A DNA stretch of 64,000 nucleotides from a virus (IMGVR_UViG_3300032954_000011:1-64000); one strand, 5' to 3'. Shown: positions 49,978 to 57,633, counted from the stretch's first letter. Numbers and translations: made by a program. Notes: generated from the sequence alone by a model not told the origin.

Positions 49978-50130
49978 CTAGAGTTCAAGATTGTAGGCAT
50001 AAACCCGCCCACAACTCAAACAAACCCAAAAAAGCAGCGGATAATGGCGGCACCAGCCCCCACACCCGCAGCGGCACCACCCACGCTTCCGGCGGCGCCA
50101 GAACTTCAGCGAATTCCAGAGTCGTCGCAT
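49978..50130 (-). CDS. Tiny Arg/Trp/Cys-rich zinc-like protein
   Basis: 50 residues, ATG 50130 to TAG 49978. FWRRRKRGWCRCGCGGWC, then VCLSCGRVY gives two Cys pairs typical of a zinc ribbon. The composition matches the neighbouring small Cys-rich proteins. Missed by size filters. Confidence 0.55.
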   Translation of the reverse strand: MRRLWNSLKFWRRRKRGWCRCGCGGWCRHYPLLFWVCLSCGRVYAYNLEL

Positions 50131-50441
50131 AAACTCTAACCTCGGCGAAAACCAACCAATCGCAGGTTAGTTTCCAACCACGGGGTCCCAAACGAAGGCG
50201 GATACAAAGGCACTTTATGCTTGTTTGAATGGGACTAGCGGCCCCCGACGGACCCCCACCGGATGGAGGGAGTACGCTGAGTCTAAGTTTGCCACAAGAC
50301 CCGAAGGCAATGGGCAAACCAATTACCGAACGCTGGTTGACCACTAAAGGTCAAGCGCCCAGTAAGACTCATAGTAAAAAGGACCCCAATCGCCCACAGA
50401 GGCACAAAGTTATGCCAAAGCAGCCCCCTTTGCCTGTTACC

Positions 50442-50750
50442 CTATCTGATACCCCTGAGAACCGTTTCCAGCCCCAGGCCCGTCGAGCCAACCAGGGTTA
50501 TCATGTCACGGTGCGTATCCCCTGTTTGGTGGCTTTCGCCGAGGAACTTTTGTGCGCGAATGTTCGCGCCGAATTGGTCGGGCGCAGCACAAATAGTTGC
50601 CCATTGGCTTGGGTCTAGAAGGCTGCGCCCTAAAAAGCGAGGTTCAAGGTACCAACGAGAAAAGTTGGCCCCCGAAGGCCCGCCCAGCGCGAAGGTAGCG
50701 ACCGGAGGCTTTTCAGGCGACTCGGCCGAACTTCGCGACATCAGAGACAT
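50442..50750 (-). CDS. Possible hypothetical protein
   Basis: 102 residues from an ATG without a clear ribosome-binding site. Pieces such as NFSRWYLEPRFLGRSLLDPSQW look protein-like and codon third positions are moderately GC-rich, but nothing in the context confirms it. Confidence 0.3.
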   Translation of the reverse strand: MSLMSRSSAESPEKPPVATFALGGPSGANFSRWYLEPRFLGRSLLDPSQWATICAAPDQFGANIRAQKFLGESHQTGDTHRDMITLVGSTGLGLETVLRGIR

Positions 50751-50829
50751 TCGGTGCGGATTACAGCCGCATCTATGAGCGCACACACGCCCACGGGGCC
50801 CTGCCCCTAGCGCGATGTCTTCTGATGTT

Positions 50830-50858
50830 AGGTGGGCGCGCGTTGTCGCGCCCCACCT
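50830..50858 (-). terminator. Long GC-rich hairpin
   Basis: AGGTGGG-CGCG pairs with CGCG-C-CCCACCT around a 6-nt loop (11 bp, one bulge). No T tract follows on either strand, so it may be a processing site, attenuator or Rho-independent terminator of low efficiency. Confidence 0.4.
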
Positions 50859-50949
50859 ATCCTGACGTTCAGCCCACTGCGCGGCAGCAGAGCGTCCGCG
50901 CATGCGCCCATTACAGACTAGGGCGAACCAGGAGCCCGCAGTGCGAAGG

Positions 50950-51069
50950 CTAGCCCACCACCCCCGCAGAATCTCCATCGTTCGGCCACATTTCGGCCGT
51001 CGCAAACACCTCACACCCGCACATTTGCCAGGCCGCGTGCCAGCACTTACAGCCCGGGCAGCGCTCCAT
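50950..51069 (-). CDS. Tiny zinc-ribbon protein
   Basis: 39 residues from the ATG at 51069, chosen for its GAGGTG site 6-11 nt upstream; a longer version would overlap the upstream gene. MERCPGCKCWHAAWQMCGC gives a Cys-rich zinc knuckle, then an acidic tail. Confidence 0.55.
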   Translation of the reverse strand: MERCPGCKCWHAAWQMCGCEVFATAEMWPNDGDSAGVVG

Positions 51070-51104
51070 AGGAATCACCTCACCCCCGGCTGTGTCGTCG
51101 CGCT

Positions 51105-51488
51105 CTAGCACATCGCTAGGATATTCAAGCGTCTCCAGTAGTCGGGTGTGTCGAATTCCGGCTCCGACTGGTCCGCTTGTGTCTGCTGGCAAGGCGAGCA
51201 TGTTCGTGTCCCCCTTCGATGGTCAATAATGGTGTAGCCGTCGCGGCGGGTTATGTTTGTAGGAACCGGCATCGCTGGGGTGCGCGGTGGCATTTTTCGG
51301 TGCGCAAAGCACCTTAAGGCCCCCTCACAGACCCACCCGCCCGGGCGCCCACAAAAACAGGTTTCCCCCTCTACCACTCGCCCCGAACCCCCGCACACAT
51401 GACAAACGGGGTCCAGGAGTTGGGCGAGTTCGTTTACGCACTGGCGCCCCCGGCAGGCCGGGCACAAAGTTAGGTGCAAATCGTCCAT
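51105..51488 (-). CDS. DnaJ-type zinc-finger-like hypothetical protein
   Basis: 127 residues. LTLCPACRGRQCV, then VCHVCGGSGRVV and CFC/CSPC pairs resemble DnaJ-type CxxCxGxG repeats, though with fewer repeats than DnaJ. No J domain. It overlaps the amidoligase copy 3 by 19 nt. Confidence 0.6.
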   Translation of the reverse strand: MDDLHLTLCPACRGRQCVNELAQLLDPVCHVCGGSGRVVEGETCFCGRPGGWVCEGALRCFAHRKMPPRTPAMPVPTNITRRDGYTIIDHRRGTRTCSPCQQTQADQSEPEFDTPDYWRRLNILAMC

Positions 51489-52696
51489 GCGAGTCTCCGC
51501 CCTTGGTCACAGTAGAGGTTGTGTGCACCGTAAAGCTGCCAGTTTGTGGCGATGGCTTTGGGGTCACGCACCACGGTTTCGAGTCCGTAGAGGCCGGTGT
51601 TGTAGGCTTTCTCGGCGTGCCGCTCAGTCCATACCGCCGAAGCCTGCCCCATTGTCCGGACAAACATCCCGTGGTTGCGCTGCAAAATCTCCCGCGCCCT
51701 TTTTACGTCGCAGTGGTTGATGGTCTCCACCACCTCCAGGGGCTCGGCTTGCCACAGCCGCCACAGCTTCGAGGCCCCCAACATCGCACACATCCGGGCC
51801 ATGTCGAACACACAGTGCGCCAACCAGGGGGCGCGCAGCCAAAAATTCGAGAGCGTTCGGTATTCCAGGCCGTGGGTGGGGAGGCGGAATTCGCCTGCCC
51901 GCCCATAGTATCGCCGCCTCACTGGGGAGTCGAAGTTCGCGGCCGCCCCAACCGCCCAGACGCTGAGAATCGCATCGAGCGCAAAAACCATATCGTGGCG
52001 GGTGCGCACCGGGTGCGCGGTGGCGAGGTGTACGTGGCCCCCCGCGAACCGTTGCAGAAGCTTCGAGCCGTCCGTAACCGGCTCGCCTGGCATGTCGTAG
52101 AGGTTTAGGCTGGGGTCGCACCCCAGCATTTGGAATTCCGGGGGCGCCGACGCCATCAATTCCGGGGGAATCTCCACCACGCTGTCCGCCGACAGCGTGG
52201 CTGTGGGGTCGAGGTCGCGGGCGGTGGCCAAGATTTCATTCAGCCCATCAGCGATGTGGCTGACAAGAACCTCATTGCAGCCGAAGCCCGTTTCAGGGGT
52301 GTATTCGGCCTGAAAGCCGTCGGCGAAGATGGTTCCGGAATAGAAGCGATAAGGCGTCTTGTCGATGCGGCGGGGGTTGGCCTTCCCGGGCAGAAACCTC
52401 CAAGCCGGCAGCAGGGCGCCGGTCCCGCTGCGCAAAAAGATTTCCGGGTCGGAGCCGGTGGTGGGGTAGCCCCCTCTGTTCGGCGAGGGCTTTTGAAGCA
52501 CCGCGCGGAGCGCAACGGCGTCGGCAGTGATTCGTTCGAGGTCCGTTCGGGTTGGTTCGGCGGGGGTCATTTGGCCGGCGAACTTTTGCGACGGCCATAC
52601 GTCCCAGCCGCGGGGGGTCTGGGTGAGAAAAGTCCCACAGTCGTTCCCCATTTCGATAACCAGGCCCTGTTTGGTCTGTAGCCATTCGTTGTGCAC
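51470..52696 (-). CDS. Phage amidoligase-like protein, copy 3
   Basis: 408 residues from the GTG at 52696, which has GGAGG 8 nt upstream. It contains GSDPEIFL near residue 67 and again LGCDPSLNLYDMPGEP near 205, then AGGHVHLAT and GLEYRTLSNFW, the motif set of copies 1 and 2 but more divergent. It may have a duplicated or inactive N-terminal domain. It lies outside the main island, among small Zn-ribbon genes. Confidence 0.65.
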   Translation of the reverse strand: MHNEWLQTKQGLVIEMGNDCGTFLTQTPRGWDVWPSQKFAGQMTPAEPTRTDLERITADAVALRAVLQKPSPNRGGYPTTGSDPEIFLRSGTGALLPAWRFLPGKANPRRIDKTPYRFYSGTIFADGFQAEYTPETGFGCNEVLVSHIADGLNEILATARDLDPTATLSADSVVEIPPELMASAPPEFQMLGCDPSLNLYDMPGEPVTDGSKLLQRFAGGHVHLATAHPVRTRHDMVFALDAILSVWAVGAAANFDSPVRRRYYGRAGEFRLPTHGLEYRTLSNFWLRAPWLAHCVFDMARMCAMLGASKLWRLWQAEPLEVVETINHCDVKRAREILQRNHGMFVRTMGQASAVWTERHAEKAYNTGLYGLETVVRDPKAIATNWQLYGAHNLYCDQGRRLAWTICT

Positions 52697-52712
52697 GAAA
52701 AGTTCCTCCCCT

Positions 52713-52964
52713 CTAGTCCACCCACATCGGCCGCGCAACCACCGGCAGTTCCTGGGTATCGTCTTCGCTGGCCGCCTGTAGGCAAGGTTCCTGCTCTATC
52801 CCGTGGCACTTCATACAAATCCACATGAACACCGTTTTGCCCCCGCTGTCACCGAAGCGGCACTGGTGGGTGCCGATTAGCTCCATTTCGCCGCCGCACC
52901 CCTGTTTGCTACAGGGTTTGAGCTGGCGAAGGGAGGTTGGGTGCGTAACTGAGTGCTGGGTCAT
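52713..52964 (-). CDS. Zinc-ribbon hypothetical protein
   Basis: 83 residues. CSKQGCGGEMELIG, then FMWICMKCHG forms a CxxxxC...CxxC zinc ribbon. ATGA overlap with the upstream gene. The function is unknown. Confidence 0.6.
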   Translation of the reverse strand: MTQHSVTHPTSLRQLKPCSKQGCGGEMELIGTHQCRFGDSGGKTVFMWICMKCHGIEQEPCLQAASEDDTQELPVVARPMWVD

Positions 52965-53125
52965 TCGTCTTCTCCCACAGCCCGCAAAAACTCAATGGGC
53001 CAGCGCCACCGCAAAACCGAGCACGGCCGATAGCCGTAGCCCTTTATGCGATACAGAAAGCCCCTTTGGGTCATGAAGTCAGCCCCCCGGAACTCCTCTT
53101 GGGGGCCGTCGCCAGTCGCAATCAT
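52961..53125 (-). CDS. Tiny hypothetical protein
   Basis: 54 residues if the ATG at 53125 is used; a TTG at 53149 would add 8 residues. The ATG sits close to the divergent sigma-type promoter at 53167. Rich in Arg/Gly/Trp. The start is uncertain. Confidence 0.45.
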   Translation of the reverse strand: MIATGDGPQEEFRGADFMTQRGFLYRIKGYGYRPCSVLRWRWPIEFLRAVGEDE

Positions 53126-53166
53126 AAAGGGTGGGCGAACTTTTTTCAACTTTTTTCGACCTTTTG

Positions 53167-53197
53167 CTTAAGTTTTCGTTGCGCCGAACGTCTAAAG
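53167..53197 (+). promoter_or_regulatory. ECF-sigma-like promoter directed antisense to early genes
   Basis: CTTAAGTTTTC (53167-53177), 11 nt, CGTCTAAAG (53189-53197), pointing right in a region where genes point left. A hairpin CTAAAGCC-TATGAA-GGCTTTAG follows at the expected transcript start. The transcript would run antisense to genes from 53258 on. No convincing rightward CDS follows. Confidence 0.75.
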
Positions 53198-53257
53198 CCT
53201 ATGAAGGCTTTAGTCCATGGGGGCGGGTTTTTGGTGCCGCTGTTGATTCTAAAGGGG

Positions 53258-53446
53258 TTAGTCGAGCGGATAGCTTGGGGCGTCGGCCGTGCCCTTGTGC
53301 ATGCGTTCCCAAGCACCAGGTGGACACCTTGGACAAGTCCCTTTGTAGGGCGCCTTTACGGGGGCGCCGCAGTATGGGCAGCGAAATTTTGTCCGGCGAG
53401 GCCGCCGCATGCGCCGCATACCGCCCACAGCCATTAGCATACTCAT
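53258..53446 (-). CDS. Tiny zinc-ribbon protein
   Basis: 62 residues with a basic N-terminus. RCPYCGAPVKAPYKGTCPRC gives a standard rubredoxin-like zinc ribbon. The ATG follows the upstream stop by 1 nt. An internal ATG at residue 10 is an alternative start. Confidence 0.6.
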   Translation of the reverse strand: MSMLMAVGGMRRMRRPRRTKFRCPYCGAPVKAPYKGTCPRCPPGAWERMHKGTADAPSYPLD

Positions 53447-53447
53447 A

Positions 53448-53666
53448 TCAGTCCTTGTCGGCCCAGAGATGCAGTTCTGGGCCTTTTTCTTTACTCTGGA
53501 GTTCGACCGCCCATAGGGGGCTAGTTCCCCCCACGAAAATCTCTGTGTCGGCAGAAATCTGACCCAGGGCTAGCGCCTGTTGGAGCGCGATTAGCACGCG
53601 GCCAACGGTGAGTGGGAGGCCGCTGGCAAGGTGCTGGCGCGGTTCGAGTTTGGGGGTTTCGCTCAC
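53448..53666 (-). CDS. Hypothetical protein
   Basis: 72 residues, mixed alpha/beta (VGRVLIALQQALALGQISAD). Sits 1 nt from its downstream and upstream neighbours. No family recognised. Confidence 0.6.
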   Translation of the reverse strand: MSETPKLEPRQHLASGLPLTVGRVLIALQQALALGQISADTEIFVGGTSPLWAVELQSKEKGPELHLWADKD

Positions 53667-53667
53667 T

Positions 53668-54138
53668 TTAGCTCTCGTCCTCGAGTTTTTCGAGGCGCTG
53701 GAGGAAGTCGGGGCAGACTTTTAGGATGAACTCCGCCGTCTCCCCGTAACTGCCCACCGTTGAGACTATCCGCGCCGTTAACTCTTTGAGGTCCTCGGTG
53801 CGCTTTTGGGTAGCGGCTTCCTGGGCGCGGAAATCGTCGAGTGCTTGAAGGGTACTCTCCAAAGCTTTTCCTTCCGCATTGACAAAGTGGCCATGTCGGC
53901 TGCGAATGTATTTGGCGTATTTTTGGGCAGCCAGAAGTACGGCCTTTTCGAGTTCTTCGCGTTTGTTCACTTTGGGGGCCTCCTCAACCAAACGTAACGA
54001 TGTCTCTGCACACAACACTGGGTTCAAGTAATACGAAAATTGCACCCACCACCACGGCTTTGCGGTCGCACCAGCGTCTACGATACGGCCTTCTCCGAAG
54101 CCCGAGTTTGTGTGCCAAACTTTGTCCCCAATCTTCAT
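53668..54138 (-). CDS. Hypothetical SH3-like/coiled-coil protein
   Basis: 156 residues. The N-terminus (1-50) reads as a small beta barrel (KIGDKVWHTNSGFGEGRIVDAG), and residues 55-156 are a Glu/Lys/Ala-rich helical region. No family recognised; the barrel resembles CarD/KOW-like or TUDOR-type folds. Confidence 0.6.
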   Translation of the reverse strand: MKIGDKVWHTNSGFGEGRIVDAGATAKPWWWVQFSYYLNPVLCAETSLRLVEEAPKVNKREELEKAVLLAAQKYAKYIRSRHGHFVNAEGKALESTLQALDDFRAQEAATQKRTEDLKELTARIVSTVGSYGETAEFILKVCPDFLQRLEKLEDES

Positions 54139-54139
54139 G

Positions 54140-54223
54140 TCACCACCTCAGCATCAGCGCCAACAGAATCCAACACAGCGCCATCAAAAGAGTTTCCCGG
54201 GGGTCGTGGAGATGGAATTTCAT
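54140..54223 (-). CDS. Tiny membrane peptide
   Basis: 27 residues with one hydrophobic stretch (LLMALCWILLALMLRW). Its ATG overlaps the upstream TAA (TAATG), and the next gene starts just after its stop. Membrane peptides of this size occur in phage early regions. The function is unknown. Confidence 0.45.
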   Translation of the reverse strand: MKFHLHDPRETLLMALCWILLALMLRW

Positions 54224-54618
54224 TAATTCTTCCCGGTGAGTAGGCTCAACAGCCCCGTAAAGGCGTAGTATTCCGGGTTGAAGAGGCGGAGCGCACCGGC
54301 AAACAGTCCGGTGCTCGAAACCAGCACCCCTAGGCCTAGGAAGCAGGACGCAACGAACCAAGGTTCGGAGTCCCCGATTGTACTGCTTGGGTACTTGGGG
54401 TCGGGCTTCGAAAGTTCCATACCCCGCGAAGCGCAGCAGTACATACAGTAGCCCAGCACCATCACAAGGGACATGCCCAGCCCCAGAAACACATATCCCT
54501 CAGCCCGCGCCTGCCGTATCAGCACCGGCCAGAGGTGCTGGGCAGCCACGCCCAGCTTCGACGCCAGCATGTCGAGGCGGTCGAGAAGCTCCTTTGGCAC
54601 ATCAACCTGCGTTTGCAT
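54223..54618 (-). CDS. Two-pass membrane protein
   Basis: 131 residues. An amphipathic N-terminal helix (1-35), a first transmembrane segment near 42-62, a loop with Cys-Cys, and a second segment near 90-115. The function is unknown; superinfection exclusion or membrane anchoring is plausible. Confidence 0.6.
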   Translation of the reverse strand: MQTQVDVPKELLDRLDMLASKLGVAAQHLWPVLIRQARAEGYVFLGLGMSLVMVLGYCMYCCASRGMELSKPDPKYPSSTIGDSEPWFVASCFLGLGVLVSSTGLFAGALRLFNPEYYAFTGLLSLLTGKN

Positions 54619-54627
54619 AAAACCTCC

Positions 54628-54852
54628 TTATTCGTCGTCCCTCACCGCCCGCAAGAGTTCTTCGCCCTCTGGCGGGCAGTAAATCACCTGAAAAAGCGTT
54701 TCTTCGGCGCCCTCCGGCGCCCCAGGACTCACCACGCGAAGATTCTTGGTGCGCTTCGCCACAAACGTGGCGCCCGACAACAGCACCTCGCGGAAGCGCC
54801 GTTCGCGCTCCTCTAGGGTGCGGAATTCTTCGCAAACCGAATCAAGGTGCAT
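54628..54852 (-). CDS. Hypothetical protein
   Basis: 74 residues, alpha then beta (SVCEEFRTLEERERRF, then FVAKRTKNLRVVSPG). No family recognised. Confidence 0.6.
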   Translation of the reverse strand: MHLDSVCEEFRTLEERERRFREVLLSGATFVAKRTKNLRVVSPGAPEGAEETLFQVIYCPPEGEELLRAVRDDE

Positions 54853-54861
54853 TTCAGCCCC

Positions 54862-55089
54862 CTAGAAGGTCACGCCCCCACAGGAATTTTCGTCAAAGTC
54901 GCGTGCCGCCTGCGGATAGAGCTTTTCGAGGCAGCCTTCAGAGCATACCGCCGCCGACATCAAAACGTCTATCCAGCGGGTTTTGCGCCCACACGCACAC
55001 TGGCACTCGGCGATGGTTTTCATCAAACCGGGCCGCCCGGGCATCTCAACGAGCATCGGGGCGTGCGGATATTGTTCGTCGAAGGTCAT
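54862..55089 (-). CDS. Small Cys-rich protein
   Basis: 75 residues from the ATG at 55089 (ATGA overlap with the acetyltransferase stop). CQCACGRKTRW, then VCSEGCLEKL resembles a short zinc-binding module. Confidence 0.6.
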   Translation of the reverse strand: MTFDEQYPHAPMLVEMPGRPGLMKTIAECQCACGRKTRWIDVLMSAAVCSEGCLEKLYPQAARDFDENSCGGVTF

Positions 55090-55466
55090 ATGCGCTTGCC
55101 CCACAAAGTGGTGCCGGTTTCGCGTTCGATTAGGCGCACCCAGCCTGCCTTTGTCAAGATATGCGCCTCGGGTTCGTTGGTGTCGCGCACCGTTGCGAGC
55201 AAAAGGTTTATGCCGGCTTCGTGGGCGAGTTCTTCGCGGAGCGCAAGAAACTTCTGCCCCAGACCCTTTCCGCGGAGCTGTTCGGGTACCACGCTACCGT
55301 GGAAGATTGCGATGCGCCGGTTTCCGGGCATAAGGGAGATGCCGAAGCGCACGCCCTGCGAAGTCTCGACCCGAAACGTATAGGGGCCTTCTTCAGAGAA
55401 CGTGAGGCCCCGCGACAAGAGTCCGCGACGCAATAGATAACGCGTTTCGGGGAGGCTTTCGCTCAT
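55086..55466 (-). CDS. GNAT-type N-acetyltransferase
   Basis: 126 residues. VVPEQLRGKGLGQKFL is the acetyl-CoA-binding motif A (R/Q-x-x-G-x-G), followed by NEPEAHILTKAGW, the usual C-terminal helix of the GNAT fold. It probably acetylates a small molecule or protein; the substrate is unknown. It sits in an early gene cluster, a common place for host-takeover factors. Confidence 0.75.
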   Translation of the reverse strand: MSESLPETRYLLRRGLLSRGLTFSEEGPYTFRVETSQGVRFGISLMPGNRRIAIFHGSVVPEQLRGKGLGQKFLALREELAHEAGINLLLATVRDTNEPEAHILTKAGWVRLIERETGTTLWGKRI

Positions 55467-55729
55467 AGGGCCTCAAACTCCTTTCGGAGCTTCACCGCAC
55501 GCATACATTCACGCTCCGAACACCTGTCACAGCACTTTCGGTGTTCGCTGTATTTCGCCCGCGCCACCAGCCGGGCCGCATCAGCCGACACCTTTGGGTC
55601 GAGTACGAGTTTCTGATTCCAGCGAATAATGGCGGCGATGGCCTTTCGCGGGTCGCAGGCAAGTTCCTTGGAAAACAGCCAATCTACAACCAAGGCGTCG
55701 TGGACGGCCTCGCGCCAGGGGTTTTTCAC
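55463..55729 (-). CDS. Small Cys-containing protein
   Basis: 88 residues, helical with HRKCCDRCSERECMRA near the C-terminus, a zinc-like cluster. ATGA overlaps on both sides. No family recognised. Confidence 0.6.
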   Translation of the reverse strand: MKNPWREAVHDALVVDWLFSKELACDPRKAIAAIIRWNQKLVLDPKVSADAARLVARAKYSEHRKCCDRCSERECMRAVKLRKEFEAL

Positions 55730-56130
55730 AGGTTCACAATCTCCACCGGCACCCCCGCCGATTGGGCGAGCGCGACCATGTTTGCGGTGCCCCGCGACAT
55801 TCCGTCCCAGAACGCCAGCACCCTGTCGGGCCGGCCTTCGGCGAGCATTTGCTTGTTACGAATCATGCCGGCAGCTTTGCCGAATTCTTTCCAGTTGGCG
55901 GGGAAACGGAGTTCGGAGACACGTGCAATTTCGGGCTGCGCCTCCACCCAGGAGCTTGCAATCATATCGGCGCCCCGGGCCGCGCCGTGAATGACCACAA
56001 ATTCGTACTCGACGCCCACAGGGGGCGCCTCTTCAAAGCGGGCGCGGGCCGCCAGCGACTCCGCATCCAAAGCGTCGTAGATGCGCCGAAAGTCCGCCCA
56101 GGTACGCGAACCGCAAACTAGAATTCTCAT
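55726..56130 (-). CDS. SLOG-family (DUF2493/YspA-like) protein
   Basis: 134 residues from the ATG at 56130, which has an AAGGAG site. MRILVCGSRTWAD, then VVIHGAARGADMIA and a DRVLAFWDGMSRGTANM segment match the Rossmannoid SLOG family that binds nucleotide-like ligands or acts as a DprA-related helper. The catalytic role is not established in this family. In a phage early region it could sense or modify a host nucleotide. Confidence 0.75.
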   Translation of the reverse strand: MRILVCGSRTWADFRRIYDALDAESLAARARFEEAPPVGVEYEFVVIHGAARGADMIASSWVEAQPEIARVSELRFPANWKEFGKAAGMIRNKQMLAEGRPDRVLAFWDGMSRGTANMVALAQSAGVPVEIVNL

Positions 56131-56306
56131 TTGCCCTTCTCCTTGAGGCGCTTGTCTAGCCCCGGGCTGCAAACCCGACAGTAGGTGCAGCGTCCCGTGC
56201 CCACGAATTCGCCCTGCTCATCAAGCTCAAAGTCATTCTGGTCGGGGCCATGAGAGTTGTGGGCGAGCGAGTGCCCACAGTGGCCGCAAGTTTCGTCTGC
56301 GCGCAT
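56127..56306 (-). CDS. Small zinc-ribbon protein
   Basis: 59 residues; ATGA overlap with the SLOG gene. TCGHCGHSLAH, then CTYCRVCSPG makes two Cys pairs. Acidic between them. Confidence 0.6.
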   Translation of the reverse strand: MRADETCGHCGHSLAHNSHGPDQNDFELDEQGEFVGTGRCTYCRVCSPGLDKRLKEKGK

Positions 56307-56315
56307 CCCAACCCC

Positions 56316-56387
56316 CTATTTGTGCATGTGGCGCAGGAAGTAAAGCACCACCAGCGCCGCATCCACTATCCGATGAATAAGTTCCAT
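56316..56387 (-). CDS. Tiny hydrophobic peptide
   Basis: 23 residues with a GGGAG site. ELIHRIVDAALVVLYFL is hydrophobic. It fills the gap between the 36- and 59-residue genes. Real but of unknown function. Confidence 0.4.
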   Translation of the reverse strand: MELIHRIVDAALVVLYFLRHMHK

Positions 56388-56388
56388 T

Positions 56389-56499
56389 TCAGTCTCCCTT
56401 CAAGAGTTCTCGAATTCGGGCCGCCTCCCGCGACACACCTAGTCGGCGGTCGAGGCGGTTTGCGAGCTTCCGGAGAAAGCGGCGCTGTTTGCGGCTCAC
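56389..56499 (-). CDS. Tiny basic helical protein
   Basis: 36 residues from a GTG overlapping the lipoprotein stop (GTGA). Very Arg-rich (RKQRRFLRKLANRLDRRLG). A nucleic-acid-binding peptide is possible. Confidence 0.45.
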   Translation of the reverse strand: MSRKQRRFLRKLANRLDRRLGVSREAARIRELLKGD

Positions 56500-56840
56500 T
56501 CCTGCACCGCCTGGTCAATGGTCACGTTGGGCCACGGACCAAACCGCGGTTGGTCCTGGTAGCCGTGGTCGGTTACCAGTATGCGCCCATGAAAGCCCTT
56601 CCACACCGGCAGTGGCCCATAAACATCGTAGGTCCACCACATGGGGCCGTGGTCCTGGTGGAACAGAAACGAATAACAGGGGCCAACCCTCCCCCATTGG
56701 CTGTCGCACCGGAGGTCGAATTGTACGTCGAGCACCGTGCCGCGGGCGCCCCAATGTGTGGGTTTCGCGGGGGGCGGGTCGCACGCGAGGGCCAGCGCCG
56801 CCAATGCTGCGAGAATTGCTGCGGAAAGTTTGCGTTTCAC
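56496..56840 (-). CDS. Putative phage lipoprotein
   Basis: 114 residues from the GTG at 56840, with GGAGGTG 8-14 nt upstream. The signal segment VKRKLSAAILAALAALALAC ends in a lipobox LALA-C at residue 20, followed by Asp (typical of an inner-membrane-retained lipoprotein). The mature part is beta-rich with several His/Trp/Tyr. Superinfection exclusion or adsorption blocking is typical of phage lipoproteins, but no family match is claimed. Confidence 0.65.
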   Translation of the reverse strand: MKRKLSAAILAALAALALACDPPPAKPTHWGARGTVLDVQFDLRCDSQWGRVGPCYSFLFHQDHGPMWWTYDVYGPLPVWKGFHGRILVTDHGYQDQPRFGPWPNVTIDQAVQE

Positions 56841-57079
56841 AGGAATTTCACCTCCACCAGAATTGAGCGTCGCACGGTCACAGGTACAAGTTCGCCCTGA
56901 TTCGGCCCTTCGTGGCCCGCATTGAGGCGCCGCGCCACAGTTACAAATCTGCCCCGCGGAAAACACCCCCGCGAACAGTGCCACGTTCCGAGATTCGAGC
57001 CGGATTTGCGCGCCGGTGCCCCGCAGTGCCCACAACGGTATTCGCGTGGGCGGGCGCGGCCGTAGAATTTGTCGCTCAT
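56837..57079 (-). CDS. Zinc-ribbon hypothetical protein
   Basis: 80 residues. YRCGHCGAPARK and WHCSRGC form a zinc ribbon in the N-terminal half; the C-terminal half is beta-like. GTGA overlap with the lipoprotein gene. Confidence 0.6.
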   Translation of the reverse strand: MSDKFYGRARPREYRCGHCGAPARKSGSNLGTWHCSRGCFPRGRFVTVARRLNAGHEGPNQGELVPVTVRRSILVEVKFL

Positions 57080-57450
57080 TTTGCCGCCCTCAAAGCCTTC
57101 AGTTTCCCCGGCCCCACGCGGGCCTGCATCAGAAAAGAGTTCCAGATTGCGCGGCGAGCCTCAGCTTGTTCGCGCCCCCCGGCAAACATCAACCGCACGG
57201 CCTTCGCAAAGGCAATCTTCCGGCCCTTCCAGCGCACAAACTGGTCGCGCGCCGAACAATAGCTGTGGGCGCCCACCGAGGCACCAATCGGCAGGAACAC
57301 CGGCTTCGACTGCTCGGTGCGAGGCGCCACCTCCACCAGCTCACAAAACACCATCCCCAACACTGGGTGCCCGTTAATCTCGAAGGGTTGGCCCGGACGA
57401 TAGCGGAAATACGCCTGAATTGTGCGTCCCTGAGAATCTTTGAGAATCAT
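57076..57450 (-). CDS. Hypothetical protein
   Basis: 124 residues from the ATG at 57450, chosen because GGGAGG lies upstream and the ATGA overlap links it to the membrane gene. A beta-rich N-terminus (ILKDSQGRTIQAYFRYR) and an Arg/Ala-rich helical end. No family recognised. Confidence 0.6.
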   Translation of the reverse strand: MILKDSQGRTIQAYFRYRPGQPFEINGHPVLGMVFCELVEVAPRTEQSKPVFLPIGASVGAHSYCSARDQFVRWKGRKIAFAKAVRLMFAGGREQAEARRAIWNSFLMQARVGPGKLKALRAAK

Positions 57451-57626
57451 TCGCGCCTCCCTCGGCTCAGAATCCACAGCCAAATCAACGAAAAGGTTGC
57501 GAGCATCGCGCCAGCCGAGCGTACCGCCGGCCTGGGCGCACACACCATCGCCATGCCGATAGCCGCTGCGACACAGGCCGCGGTCATCAGCCAAATCACC
57601 GAGTCGTCTTCGAGTTTGATGGCCAT
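57447..57626 (-). CDS. Tiny two-pass membrane protein
   Basis: 59 residues with two hydrophobic helices (about 11-29 and 39-53) and short polar ends. Located in the early region, it may alter the host membrane or act as a holin-like peptide. The function is unknown. Confidence 0.55.
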   Translation of the reverse strand: MAIKLEDDSVIWLMTAACVAAAIGMAMVCAPRPAVRSAGAMLATFSLIWLWILSRGRRE

Positions 57627-57633
57627 TTAGAGG

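Larger units (their letters stand above)
50136..50949 (-). other. Gene-poor stretch with several inverted repeats
   Basis: This ~800-nt stretch contains no gene I can call with confidence; candidates on the leftward strand are short frames at 50136-50213, 50283-50405 and 50442-50750. Perfect inverted repeats occur at GGGCGCAGC/GCTGCGCCC (about 50579-50630) and CCAAC/GTTGG, plus a long one at 50830-50858. The base composition is less GC-rich than the surrounding genes. It could be an untranslated regulatory or replication-associated region. Confidence 0.35.

Noticed and set aside
50229-50618. 129-codon rightward frame in the gene-poor stretch
   Set aside because: Pro/Lys/Gln-rich shadow-like sequence, no ribosome-binding site, direction opposite to all neighbours.
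53201-53437. Rightward frame directly after the promoter at 53167
   Set aside because: Its ATG lies 3 nt after the -10-like box, before any likely transcript start, and the product is antisense to a zinc-ribbon gene with no coding character.
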